64,000 bases of DNA from Paralichthys olivaceus (GCF_024713975.1 NC_091110.1:3173001-3237000); one strand, 5' to 3'. Positions 1 through 12,005 are shown, counted from the stretch's first letter. Numbers and translations are program-made. The notes: generated from the sequence alone by a model not told the origin.

Positions 1-1632
1 CAATCCCACCTGAAGACTGGAGGAGGTACGACTGTGTGTTCCAGATCTCGGGTGTGAAGGAGGACATCGTCAAAAGACTGGACAAAGACTCAGTGGAGTC
101 CAACAGAGGTGAGACTTGAATCAGTGATGACGGTGGGAAACACACAATTCATTTCCAATAACAGTCCTGCAGGTCATGTATGCTGACGTGTAGCAGGAGA
201 CGTTTTCTCTCTGTTGGTTTTGGGTCATTTTCTTTCATCACTTTTTATCAATAAATTTAGATCAGTGTTAGAAACAACAGCCGGACAAAGAAACAGGTTG
301 ATTGTCTGTGTGTGTTTGTTGTGTCTATTGTACAGGATTGTGGTTCAGGAAGATTATTGTCGTCTAACCTGCTTCATCTGTTCAGGTTGTGATGCTTTGT
401 TTTTTTATTCCACTCAACAGAGAAGCCCACTGACATGACCACCATCATCATCATCATCGCTGCAGTGGTCGGTGTCGTCCTCGCTGTCGTCCTCGCTGTC
501 ATTGGATTCATCAAGTACAGGAAGAGGATTGGTGAGAGACCAACACAGAAGCTTTGTCCAATATTTTGCTGGTGTTTTTATTTCAGACTCTTTTAATGAA
601 TGCTTTGTCTGGATAATTCCTCACGAAACAAACTTCAGTTCCTCACACACAACATCTGTTTCAAGAGCTGCAGGGTTCACACAAAGTTTTCTAACTTCAC
701 TCTGCACCATAGATTGTTAATAAAAAGCTCTGCACACAACGTCCAGCACACAAATAAATAAAAGTGACAGTATATTGTGGATCGTTTGAGGAGGATCGCC
801 ACTAGAAAAAACAAAGACAAAATTCTGGTTGTTTTTTTAACTGTAATAACTGAAATTATTTGTATTTTCTTTTTATTTCAGTCAAATGTCTCCTGTGTTG
901 TAAGTAAAACTTCTATTTCTACTCTGTTTTCTTTTAATATTAGTATAAATCGCCACTAGAAAAAACAAAGGCAAAATTCTGGTCGTTTTTTTTTACTGTA
1001 ATAACTGAAATTATTTGTATTTTCTTTTTATTTCAGTCAAATGTCTTCCATCTCGTAAGTAAAACTTCTATTTCTACTCTGTTTTCTTTTTATACTAATA
1101 TGCTTTATTAGGACGTCACGTCACGTTGACACAGCAGCTGAAAGTACTAATGTCCAGTTTTATAAAACACCCTCAACTCCTATTTGGTCCACTTTTTATT
1201 GGTCCACACTGGCACCAGTCAGGGAGGCGTTATGTTTTCAGGCTGTTCATCTGTTCGTGCCCATCTTGTGAACACGATATCTCAAGAATGCTTTGAGGGA
1301 ATTTCTTCAAATTTGCCACAAATGTTCACTTAGGCCTTGTCCACACTACTGCCAATATTTATTTCAATGGATTTGAGGCTCCCCACAGGAACCTGACCCA
1401 GTGCAGGACTCTAGAAAACCCTCCTTAGATTAAATAGGCTTCATTTTGTGCTGAAGAGAGTTTTCAGGACTGTTCCCTGCAGTGTTGGTTGTTTGTAATA
1501 AAAGTGTCTGTTCAGAGGAGGATGGTCTCATGATGTGTTTCTGACCTCACAGCTGAAAATGATCCAAATGTCTTAAACACTCTGAATCCAGATGGACAAG
1601 TTTCTAATCCTCCAAGTGAGACGTCCTCCTGA
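1..1632 (+). CDS. MHC class I heavy chain, gene 1 (3' part only)
   Basis: This is the 3' end of a teleost U-lineage MHC class I heavy chain, a membrane protein that presents peptides with beta2-microglobulin. The window edge cuts it inside the alpha3 exon. Exons seen: alpha3 end 1-108, connecting/transmembrane 421-531, two small tail exons 882-899 and 1037-1054, and a last coding exon 1553-1632 ending in TGA. All junctions are phase 1 with GT/AG borders. The alpha3 part keeps the second Ig-fold cysteine (YDCVFQ). The membrane segment is longer than in genes 2 and 3 by 15 bp, giving an extra VVLA-type step. The tail ends NPPSETSS. A second possible C-terminus uses a GTGAGA donor inside the last exon and an acceptor at 1990, and stays open to TAA at 2077-2079. 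Family assignment is firm. Classical or non-classical status cannot be judged without alpha1 and alpha2. Confidence 0.9.
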
Positions 1633-2573
1633 ACACAGTGAGTTGCTCCATATGTTCAACAAAACTTAAACTAAGTGCAAAGTAACACGTTTGTGATCAT
1701 GTGTAAAACCTTTAATTAGAAAGAAAACAATCACTTGAGATGTTTAAGCGCAAGGCACAGATCAGAAACCTTCACGTTAACAGATTCAATGTTGAAATTA
1801 AAACTCAAATATCAGCAGTGACACAACAATTCAAATGTTGATAAACCAATTTGTTTTCCTGAGTAAAATTTGGTTTCACTGTTAAATGAAGGAATCATGG
1901 AAATATTAGGTGTCAATACTGCAAATACATAAAACACGTGGCTTTGTGGAACTGAACATTTAATCTTTCATTTTCTTTTTTTCACTTTAGGTGTATGGAC
2001 GTTTGGAACAAGAAGCAGTGTCACCACATTCTCCCCCTTACACTGGGAGTTCACTGATTATTCATCACTCACATCCTAAACTGATGTCAGTGTTACAATT
2101 TATTAGGAGATTGGTTTATTTATTTATTCTTGGGTTGAGGTGGAGTGTCAGGTGTAGATCGAGGCAATAGGGAGAGACTAATGTCCCACACAGGGGGGCG
2201 GGGTAATCTCTCTTTTAGTGGACAACCCGACGCACCTGGGGGGAACAAAAGGAGGAAAACCCAGAGGAGGAGGATTGAGGCAGAGACACCACGGAGCGTG
2301 ACTCCAAGAAGATACTCTTCCTAATCAGAGCAAGACCTTTTCTCAGACACTTTTCACTTTTCACTTTGCACGGTACAGCAGCGTCTGAGCTGCCGGAGCT
2401 CGGAGCCTGGCGTGGCATCAGGGGACGCCCAGCAGAAGACCACAGTAACGCAATTCCAAGTTTTATTTTTCACAGTGTAGAAACTGAATGTTGACATGTT
2501 GGGTTTTTATACATGAATGTTAAATAAAGCTGCTTTTCTGTTTCATTCCTTTTGTACTTCTGTTTTGAATAAA
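1633..2573 (+). other. 3' untranslated/flanking region of MHC gene 1 with polyadenylation signals
   Basis: AATAAA occurs at 2523-2528 and 2568-2573, and the second is followed by sequence shared by all three MHC copies. A strong acceptor (pyrimidine tract then TTTAG, to 1990) precedes a conserved terminal exon. The block from about 2000 to 2460 is shared with gene 2 but replaced by unrelated sequence in gene 3. No separate gene was found in it; minus-strand open frames there look like chance. Confidence 0.6.
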
Positions 2574-3230
2574 GTCCCTGATACTCTCTTGGATTTCTGT
2601 CTCTTTGTGATTCAATGTGTAGAAAAGTTGAACACATCTGTGAAAGTTCAAATGTTCATTATTGTCCCAGAGAATAAACAAATGTGGATTTGACCTGTAA
2701 GAGCAGCAAGGAAAAACCTATTTGGTCAAACCTGTGACTCTTTACAGGAAAAAGACAAAGACATTTTACACATGATGACAAAATGGTTGTGGTGGTTTTA
2801 TTGTGAAGTAATTTGGTCTTTTCTCACGTTTGATTTGCTGCTGTCTTTAACAACCTCGTTATTTTAGGAGGATCATTGTTGTTTTGTTGTCAAGTGTAAA
2901 ACCACTTTGTGATTGAGTGTTTTCATTATCAGACATGAGCAGATCCACTGATCTCTCGCTCACACTTAGTTTTAAGGCTGCTTCCACTCAACTAGCTGTA
3001 ACGTGCTGTGGGACACCCCGACAGAGACACACTCACCTGGACAGGTCCATCATATACAGTCAGACCAGACAACATGCAGATGTGAACCACTTCAGGCAAT
3101 GATGTGACACTTCTGCTCTCCTTCTTGTGGCCCAAACAAAATGGATGTGATTCTAAAGTTGCCCACTTGTAAAATAATATCACAAAACTAATTCAGGGTT
3201 GATTTGTGACTCAAACCTGGCGACCAGAGC
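2574..3230. other. Intergenic DNA between MHC genes 1 and 2
   Basis: This is the spacer of the MHC duplication unit. It is closely matched by the spacer after gene 2 (about 11,129-11,760) and, in part, by the stretch after gene 3 (about 17,751-18,146). I see no coding sequence or RNA gene in it. Confidence 0.6.
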
Positions 3231-3235
3231 TTTAC

Positions 3236-3324
3236 TTTCACTTTCGTTAATAACCTCAGTTTGTTCACCCGGATTTAAGTGACTAGAGGCTGATCCTGAA
3301 TTCTCATTGGCTCAGATGATGTCA
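3236..3324 (+). promoter_or_regulatory. MHC class I promoter elements, gene 2
   Basis: An interferon-stimulated response element is present on the reverse strand as GAAAGTGAAA (3236-3245 read as TTTCACTTTC). It fits the GAAANNGAAA consensus bound by IRF/STAT complexes. An inverted CCAAT box (ATTGG, 3306-3310) and a CRE/X2-like box (TGATGTCA, 3317-3324) follow, about 125 bp before the start codon. These are the expected parts of an interferon- and NLRC5/RFX-responsive class I promoter. The CCAAT box lies upstream of the X2-like box, the reverse of the mammalian order. The motifs are seen; function is inferred. Confidence 0.65.
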
Positions 3325-3447
3325 CCTCCTCTCTGTGTGTCCTCTCGTCTTGTTGTTTTTTGTCTCTGCAGCCACAGTCCGTCTCTCTGTGGACAAAAGA
3401 CCTCATCTACCTTCAGTCCAGCCAAGAGAAATATACCACCGCTCACA

Positions 3448-6198
3448 ATGCACACTTTACTTTTCCTGCTTCTACTGGCAGGAACACACAGCGCAACGGC
3501 AAGTGAGTTCTAGTTTCTACTTGATTATTTCACACTCGGTTTTTCATGACGTGTCTCGTGTTTCATTTTGGTTTATAAAAAGTTGTGAAGAAATAACAGG
3601 TTCAGTCTGTTGATGTGAATCAATACTGTTATTGATGTAAATATATATATTTAAACATCTTTTTAATGGTTGATGATTCATTTCCCATCGCCTCAAACAC
3701 CTTAATTATTCATCTAAACTGGGGCAGCTGACAAATAAGGCGACGACTCAGTTTTGGTTTTTATTGGAGTCAGTTGGTGGCGCTGTTTCCACAGATACAG
3801 AAAGTGCTGAGGACAAACAGCTTCCTGCTTTGTTGGTTCAATATTCCACATTATTTAGGTTGATAAAGACCGTGAGTAACATGACTGACAGGACTTATTA
3901 CTAATGAATGATCTGTTATCAATGTGACCTCCTACTCCAATACAATCAGCACAATAATTACTAACACACAACACAAATTCATCTAGAATGTAAATGATAG
4001 AAGTGAAAAGAAGCAGGCAGACAACGACTCATGATGAGGCTGCCTCTATAATGAAGAAATGACAGATGTCTGTTACAGTTTTTTTCAGTCACTAACAAGC
4101 GTTTGTCCAACCAGTGGTCACATTTTCAAAACTCTAAACACAATTAGCACAGCATCTGTCTTTTGTGGCCATACCATTCACACATTTCATGTCGTTTTCA
4201 CACAATATGCAGTCAGTGAACACATTTCCACAATGCTTACATTTTCTTAACAGACAAGCTATACCTCCCAACAAAATTATGGACTGTTTTTGTAACATCC
4301 CACAATGGCAAAAACAATTTTTCAAACCTTATATACAGTCTAAAAACCTCTTCTGCAATGATATCAGTTCTAAAACAATATATCTCAGCTGATGATAAAC
4401 AAACAATTGAATAATTGACACACAGCAGATTTAAGTTGGGTAAATTGGGCAAACCACAGCTGATTCCAGTCTGGCTTAGACTCTGTGGCATTACTTATAC
4501 AGTAAAAGGAAGACTTTGAGGAGTGATGTTTTTGGAAACAGAAAAAGACAAACACTGTAATGTCTGAATGAGGAAGAGTTAGAGCAAGGGGCCCAGGGAG
4601 AAGAGCAGGCCCAGTGAGAGATGCAGTGAGAGGTGCGGTAAGAAGTGCAGGTGCAGCACAGTTGATGATTGCCAAGGGTGGATCCGACATTCCAAGCGGT
4701 TTTATCCCCGGTGCATCGCCTTAGATAATATCAGATGCGATGTTCATGAAAACATGTGGCCTAACCGTGAAGATTGCAGAGATTACATGCAGGAATTTTG
4801 TGCTTTTTTTAGTCCCCCCCCCCCCCCCCTTTTTATCTGGGCTTTTTGCCGTTGTTTATTTGTTCAGAATGCTCTTGTGTGATTCATGGATATTTTTTTC
4901 ATTGTAAGCAATACTGTAAAACTTTTTTACAGTATTGATACAGTAAAGGGAAAAAAACTGATTTGCTTTTTACTGGAATGCTTTTGAATGTGAACACTAC
5001 ATGTAAATGGTTGTATTTATATAGTGCTTTTCTAGTCTTGAAGACCACTCAACACTCTTTACACTACAGTTTGCCATTCACCCATTCACACACACAGTCA
5101 TACATACAGTGCTTCTATAACTAGCACTTTTTGTTGTTCTATTGGGCAGTTTTGGGGTTCAGTATCTTGCCCAAGGACACTTTGGCATGCAGATGGGAAG
5201 ACTGGGGATTGAACTTCCGACCTTCTGGTTGGAGGACGACCGCTCTACGCCACAGCCACCCCATGGCATGTGGACATGACATGTGGACATACAGTTTCCA
5301 ACCAAGACATTTAGTGTAAAAACAGTGGATTGCATGTTTTGCATGCAAATACCTGTAAAACTGAAACATAAAGTCTATGCAGCTTTTGTAATGTCAGCAA
5401 TAGCCAGTATTTTGAAACCTGGTGTACTTTGATTGACTGCATGTACCTTGTGAAGTGAAAACAAGAGTTATTCTCTGACAGAATAATTTAATTTTGAGTC
5501 AGATTTCCAGTGTTTTGGTAAAGTTAGTGTGTTCAGAGAAAGATGTGTTCTATTTTGAAATGAAGAGTTAGTATATATTTAACATAATGTGTTTTTGAGA
5601 AGAAAATTATCAATTTGGCCAATTGTGGTTTGTAGATGTGAGTCTATGTTAAGAGTTTAGAAAAAGTATCTGAAGTATGGGTAAGCACCTGTTAGCGATT
5701 GAAAAAAACTGTAAGAATTCAAAGTAAAGAGTGTCTGCACTCTGGAGCAGACGTTTTATCTATCAATGTATTTCTGTGTTTGTTTACCACACAACAGAGA
5801 TTCTGAAGTTGTCTTGAATGTACTTCATGTCTTCTTGACTCTGAGTGCAGTGATTTATTAAACATTCTGAAACTAAAGTCAGGACTTTAACTTTTTCTTG
5901 CAGGGACTCACTCTCTGAACTATATGTACACTGCATCCTCTCAAGTCCCAAACTTTCCAGAGTTTGTGGTTGTTGGTTATGTTGATGAAGTTCAGATGAT
6001 TCACTATGACAGCAACACAAAGAAAGCAGTACCCAAACAGGACTGGATGTTGAAGGCAACAGATTCACAGTACTGGGAGAGTCTGACTCAGAAGTATTTC
6101 GGTCACCAGCAGATCTACAAGAACAATATTGAAATCGCAAAGGAACGCTTCAACCAGACTGAAGGTTTGTTTGTTTGTTTCACTCTCTAATAATAACA

Positions 6199-6232
<34 letters not shown>

Positions 6233-7037
6233 ACACATACACACACACACACAAATTCACAACTTCATTTATTTTATTTGATCTCAAATATTTACTAATT
6301 AATCAAACATGTGATCAATAGATTTAAATATTTTAGTAAAATCTCAAATGTTTTGTGAAGATTCTTAAATTAATTAAATAATTAAATAATTAAATACAGT
6401 GACAGACATTTTCACTACTTTCTGATATTTGCTTCAGTTTAAACAAGTGATTGATTCATTAACAAAATACAGAATCAACAACAACCAGAATGATTAGTTT
6501 GAAAATTCAATTAAATATATCAAATCAACAGTAGAGCAACAAATTCATGTCACTGTGCTGACCACAGTGTGTCCACAAAATAAGAAACACACCAGAGAAT
6601 CACACGTTAGATTAGATTTACCCAAACACAGTGTCAAAGCCAGAAGACATTTATATACTGTAGTGCTGAAGAAGACATTTATTACTGGATCAGCAGAAAA
6701 TAATTATCAACAACTGTGAATTTGGTGTTAGCAGTAAACTGTGTGGATGGATGTGTTATGGGTCAGAGAAGAACTTTAAATTCAGGTGCAGATCAGAGGC
6801 TGATCCAGGAATATTTTCTGTCTCTTTTGGTTTTTCAACATTTTCCTTGATTTCCCAGAGTAACTCATGGTTCTTGTTAAAAAATAAGAGATGTTCAGTG
6901 ACTAATATTTATGAGTTTGTGCAATTTGGTCATAAAGATGTCTCTAGTGAATTTAAATGTGTTTTCATGAGGTGACTGTTGGGCCTTGGTGGAGGTTTGT
7001 GCTGGACTGAGTGATGTTCTAGTTTGATGCTACTAAA

Positions 7038-7090
<53 letters not shown>

Positions 7091-10000
7091 TGAAGGTGTG
7101 ATAATAACAGCTCAGATCTCTGTCTCTCTCTCAGGTATCCACATTATGCAGTGGATGTACGGCTGTGAATGGGACGATGAGACTGGAGAAGTTAAAGGTT
7201 ATGATCAACATGGTTATGATGGAGAAGACTTCATATCATTTGACCAGCAGACAGAGACGTATATCGCTCCAACACCACAGGCTGTTATCACCAAACTGAA
7301 GTGGGAAAATGATAAAGCTGAACTTGCATATTATAACAACTTCTACACCCAGGAGTGTCCTTCCTGGCTGAAGAAGTTCCTGGAGCATGGGAAGAGCTCT
7401 CTGCAGAGAACAGGTGAAATCATAACCTCCATGAACATGATGTTCCTCTTTCATTTCTTACTCTGTGGCATCACAGTGAACGTGAGCAAATACACAGACA
7501 CCTGCTGTGACTCAGTTTGTTCACTTTCTATCATCATCGCTCTGATTCCCTCTCCTTCCCTCCTTTCTTCTCTCTCTCTATCTCTCTCTCTCTCTCTCAA
7601 TGCGCTTTTTATGCCTCTGCTCCGGCGACACCTAGTGGCCGCTGGCATTATGTTCCCGGGTCGTCTGTCCGTCCCATCACTGTGAACACGATATCTCCAG
7701 AATGCCTTTAGGGAACTTCTTCAGATTTAGTACAAACATTCACTTTGAGTCAAAGATGAACGGATTAGAGTTTGGTGGTCAAAGGTCAAAGGTCAAGGTC
7801 ACGGTGGCCTCACAAAGTATGTTTATGTTTTTCTTGAACGTGATGTCATCAGATCAGCTTCAGATTTGGTACAAACTTTCACTTGGACTCAGAGATCGAT
7901 TAGTTATTGATTAGATTTTGGAGCCTGGAGGTCAAAGGTCAAGGTCACAGTGACCTCATGTTACTGTGAATGTGTTAGACTGAGACACAGCGGGAGTCTC
8001 CTCCCTCCTCACCCTCCGACTGACCTGCGCTCACTTTGCACTTTAACAAAAAATACCAACATGAACCAGAAGTTATCAGGACCTGTTCAGTACATGAGGT
8101 TTACTTTGTGTTTGTATAAAGAAAATAATTATCGTGATATAAAACCGTCACCTTTCAATAAATACTGTGATATTACTCTGATGTCATATCGTCCACCCCA
8201 GTGTCTTTGCATCACTTCAGCCTCTGTCTCGTTCACATCTCACAGTTCTTCACTTGTCTCGTATATTAACAGACATGACTAATGCTAAATCAATGGAATC
8301 AAACATGAATGGTATTATTAGTATACAATACATTAGAATAACCCATAAACTGTCTTTCTTCTTTGTCCACAGAGCTTCCCTGGATGTCTCTCCTCCAGAA
8401 GTCTCCCTCCTCTCCAGTCAGCTGCCACGCTACTGGTTTCTACCCCGACATAGCCATGTTGTTCTGGAGGAAAGACGGAGAGGAGCTTCATGAGGACGTG
8501 TACGTCGGAGAGGTCCTCCCCAACCATGACGGGACCTTCCAGATGAGCACTGACCTGCAGGTTTCATCAATCCCACCTGAAGACTGGAGGAGGTACGACT
8601 GTGTGTTCCAGATCTCGGGTGTGAAGGAGGACATCGTCAAAAGATTGGACAAAGACTCAGTGGAGTCCAACAGAGGTGAGACTTGAATCAGTGATGACGG
8701 TGGGAAACACACAATTCATTTCCAATAACAGTCCTGCAGGTCATGTATGCTGACGTGTAGCAGGAGACGTTTTCTCTCTGTTGGTTTTGGGTCATTTTCT
8801 TTCATCACTTTTTATCAATGAATTTAGATCAGTGTTAGAAACAACAGCCGGACAAAGAAACAGGTTGATTGTCTGTGTGTGTTTGTTGTGTCTATTGTAC
8901 AGGATTGTGGTTCAGGGAGATTATTGTCGTCTAACCTGCTTCATCTGTTCAGGTTGTGATGCTTCGTTTTTTTATTCCACTCAACAGAGAAGCCCACTGA
9001 CGTGACCACCATCATCATCATCGCTGCAGTGGTCGGTGTCGTCCTCGCTGTCATTGGATTCATCGTGTACAGGAAGAGAAATGGTGAGAGACCAACACAG
9101 AAGCTTTGTCCAATATTTTGCTGGTGTTTTTATTTCAGACTTTTAATGAATGCTTCGTCCGGATCAGTCCTCATGAAACAAACTTCAGTTCCTCACACAC
9201 AACATCTGTTTCAAGAGCTGCAGGGTTCACACAAAGTTTTCTAACTTCACTCTGCACCATAGATTGTTAATAAAAAGCTCTGCACACAACGTCCAGCACA
9301 CAAATAAATAAAAGTAACAATATATTGTGGATCGTTTGAGGAGGATCGCCACTAGAAAAAACAAAGACAAAATTCTGGTTGTTTTTTTAACTGTAATAAC
9401 TGAAATTATTTGTATTTTCTTTTTATTTCAGTCAAATGTCTCCTGTGTCGTAAGTAAAACTTCTATTTCTACTCTGTTTTCTTTTAATATTAGTATAAAT
9501 CACCACTAGAAAAAACAAAGGCAAAATTCTGGTTGTTTTTTTTTACTGTAATAACTGAAATTATTTGTATTTTCTTTTTATTTCAGTCAAATGTCTTCCA
9601 TCTCGTAAGTAAAACTTCTATTTCTACTCTGTTTTCTTTTTATACTAATATGCTTTATTAGGACGTCACGTCACGTTGACACAGCAGCTGAAAGTACTAA
9701 TGTCCAGTTTTATAAAACACCCTCAACTCCTATTTGGTCCACTTTTTATTGGTCCACACCGGCACCAGTCAGGGAGGCGTTATGTTTCCAGGCTGTTCAT
9801 CTGTTCGTGCCCATGTTGTTAACATGATATCTCAAGAATGCTTTGAGGGAATTTCTTCAAATTTGCCACAAATGTTCACTTAGGCCTTGTCCACACTACT
9901 GCCAATATTTATTTCAATGGATTTGAGGCTCCCCACAGGAACCTGACCCAGTGCAGGACTCTAGAAAACCCTCCGGAGATTAAATAGGCTTCATTTTGTG

Positions 10001-10182
10001 CTGAAGAGAGTTTTCAGGACTGTTCCCTGCAGTGTTGGTTGTTTGTAATAAAAGTGTCTGTTCAGAGGAGGATGGTCTCATGATGTGTTTCTGACCTCAC
10101 AGCTGGAAATGATCCAAACGTCTTAAACCCTCTGAACCCAGATGGACCAGTTTCTAATCCTCCAAGTGAGACGTCCTCCTGA
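3448..10182 (+). CDS. MHC class I heavy chain, gene 2 (complete)
   Basis: This is a complete teleost U-lineage class I heavy chain of about 369 aa. Exons: leader 3448-3502, alpha1 5904-6164, alpha2 7135-7413, alpha3 8373-8675, membrane 8988-9083, tail 9432-9449 and 9587-9604, last 10103-10182. All internal junctions are phase 1. The leader is a typical signal peptide (MHTLLFLLLLAG). Alpha1 begins RTHSLNYMYT with Tyr7 present, keeps QYW (Tyr59) and ends with the N-glycosylation site NQT. Alpha2 has the Cys pair (GCEW and EC) and the ITKLKW motif that in classical molecules holds the peptide C-terminus. Position 159 is Phe and 171 is Phe rather than Tyr. Alpha3 has both Ig cysteines (SCHATGF, YDCVFQ). 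The membrane segment is TTIIIIAAVVGVVLAVIGF. Intron 1 holds a mariner-like element and intron 3 an AGGTCA-rich repeat. It could be a classical molecule; polymorphism data would decide. Confidence 0.93.
4076..5711 (+). mobile_element. Mariner-like (Tc1/mariner) DNA transposon remnant in intron 1 of MHC gene 2
   Basis: The ends are inverted repeats of about 28 bp beginning CAGTTTTTTTCAGTC on the left and CAGTTTTTTTCAATC on the right strand. TA is present immediately outside each end (4074-4075, 5712-5713), as expected for a TA target-site duplication. An internal + strand frame at about 4677-4805 reads WIRHSKRFYPRC, then CDVHENMWPN, which resembles the C-terminal end of fish mariner-type transposases. 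Most of the transposase is missing, so the copy cannot move by itself. It is absent from intron 1 of gene 3, so insertion is specific to gene 2's lineage or was replaced in gene 3. Confidence 0.75.
5008..5265 (-). repeat. tRNA-derived SINE-like repeat nested in the mariner element
   Basis: Read on the minus strand, this begins with a tRNA-like head. It has an A-box-like TGGCGTAGAGCGGT and a B-box-like GGAAGTTCAATCCC, followed by a body containing GTGTCCTTGGGCAAGATACT, a segment common in fish SINEs. It lies inside the mariner copy and so inserted later. Borders are approximate because no clean target-site duplication was found. Confidence 0.5.
6198..6253. repeat. (CA)n microsatellite, intron 2 of MHC gene 2
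   Basis: Dinucleotide CA tract interrupted by a few TA steps just after the alpha1 exon. Gene 3 has a much shorter tract at the same place (about 13,899-13,915), so it varies between copies. Confidence 0.9.
7040..7090. repeat. (GT)n microsatellite just before the alpha2 exon of MHC gene 2
   Basis: An uninterrupted GT tract about 45 bp upstream of the alpha2 acceptor. The same position in gene 3 has a longer, partly interrupted GT tract. Confidence 0.9.
7640..7965. repeat. AGGTCA-rich interspersed repeat in intron 3 of MHC gene 2
   Basis: A repeated pattern, 'tgaacacgatatctc...' then 'cagattt.gtacaaac.ttcactt' then 'ggtcaaaggtcaaggtcac', occurs twice here in tandem, about 150 bp apart. A related fragment lies at about 1241-1345 downstream of gene 1's tail exons. 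Intron 3 of gene 3 lacks it. It is a recurrent teleost repeat whose family I cannot name. It contains a DR1 nuclear-receptor site (7929-7941) and a perfect palindromic AGGTCA-CAG-TGACCT site (7942-7956). Confidence 0.6.
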
Positions 10183-11128
10183 ACACAGTGAGTTGCTCCA
10201 TATGTTCAACAAAACTCAAACTAAGTGCAAAGTAACACGTGTGTGATCATGTGTAAAACCTTTGTTTTAATTAGAAAGGAAACAATCACTTGAGATGTTT
10301 AAGAGCAAGGCACAGATCAGAAACCTTCACGTTAACAGATTCAATGTTGAAATTAAAACTCAAATATCAGCAGTGACACAACAATTCAAATGTTGATAAA
10401 CCAATTTGTTTTCCTGAGTAAAATTTGGTTTCACTGTTAAATGAAGGAATCGTGGAAATATTAGGTGTCAATACTGCAAATACATAAAACACGTGGCTTT
10501 GTGGAACTGAACATTTAATCTTTCATTTTCTTTTTTTCACTTTAGGTGTATGGACGTTTGGAACAAGAAGCAGTGTCACCACATTCTCCCCCTTACACTG
10601 GGAGTTCACTGATTATTCATCACTCACATCATAAACTGATGTCAGTGTTACAATTTATTAGGAGATTGGTTTATTTATTTATTCTTGGGTTGAGGTGGAG
10701 TGTCAGGTGTAGATCGAGGCAATAGGGAGAGACTAATGTCCCACACAGGGGGGCGGGGTAATCTCTCTTTTAGTGGACAACCCAACGCACCTGGGGGGAA
10801 CAAAAGGAGGAAAACCCAGAGGAGGAGGATTGAGGCAGAGACACCACGGAGCGTGACTCCAAGAAGATACTCTTCCTAATCAGAGCAAGACCTTTTCTCA
10901 GACACTTTTCACTTTTCACTTTGCACGGTACAGCAGCGTCTGAGCTGCCGGAGCTCGGAGCCTGGCGTGGCATCAGGGGACGCCCAGCAGAAGACCACAG
11001 TAACGCAATTCCAAGTTTTATTTTTCACAGTGTAGAAACTGAATGTTGACGTGTTGGGTTTTTATAAATGAATGTTAAATAAAGCTGCTTTTCTGTTTCA
11101 TTCCTTTTGTACTTCTGTTTTGAATAAA
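10183..11128 (+). other. 3' untranslated/flanking region of MHC gene 2
   Basis: AATAAA at 11,078-11,083 and 11,123-11,128. The layout equals that after gene 1, including the conserved terminal-exon acceptor ending at about 10,545 and an alternative open tail ending ACATCATAA. No other gene seen. Confidence 0.6.
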
Positions 11129-12005
11129 GTCCCTGATACTCTCTTGGATTTCTGTCTCTTTGTGATTCAATGTGTAGAAAAGTTGAACACATCTGTGAAA
11201 GTTCAAATGTTCATTATTGTCCCAGAGAATAAAAAAATGTGGATTTGACCTGTAAGAGCAGCAAGGAAAAACCTATTTGGTCAAACCTGTGACTCTTTAC
11301 AGGAAAAAGACAAAGACATTTTACACATGATGACAAAATGGTTGTGGTGGTTTTATTGTGAAGTAATTTGGTCTTTTCTCACGTTTGATTTGCTGCTGAC
11401 TTTAACAACCTCGTTATTTCAGGAGGATCATTGTTGTTTTGTTGTCAAGTGTAAAACCACTTTGTGATTGAGTGTTTTCATTATCAGACATGAGCAGATC
11501 CACTGATCTCTCGCTCACACTTAGTTTTAAGGCTGCTTCCACTCAACTAGCTGTAACGTGCTGTGGGACACCCCGACAGAGACACACTCACCTGGACAGG
11601 TCCATCATATATATATACAGTCAGACCAGACATCATGCAGATGTGAACCACTTCAGGCAATGATGTGACACTTCTGCTCTCCTTCTTGTGGCCCAAACAA
11701 AATGGATGTGATTCTAAAGTTGCCCACTTGTAAAATAATATCACAAAACTAATTCAGGGTTGACTTGTGACCCAGATCTGGCAAAAAGGAGCAGACCACC
11801 CAAGTGCCATCATTCCCCACTGCATGTGGGCCCGATGTGGGATGTGACGGATGAGGGATGTAGGTCAAATCTGGACCAAAACAGTTTTCCTGTGTAGGAT
11901 TGTTCAAACAGCTGAAAATCACAAGTCATGACCATGAATGATCCTGTGGTTGTGGACCTCTGCTCTTCTTTCAACACAAACACATCCTCATGACCAGAGC
12001 TTTGC
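11129..12005. other. Intergenic DNA between MHC genes 2 and 3
   Basis: The first part, up to about 11,762, matches the spacer before gene 2. A stretch of about 220 bp (roughly 11,765-11,990) has no counterpart there and is an insertion of unknown kind. No coding sequence seen. Confidence 0.5.

Noticed and set aside
2215-2418. Minus-strand open frame after MHC gene 1, repeated after gene 2
   Set aside because: It is repeated only because the whole unit was duplicated. It has no domain, is absent from gene 3, and lies in 3' untranslated or spacer DNA.
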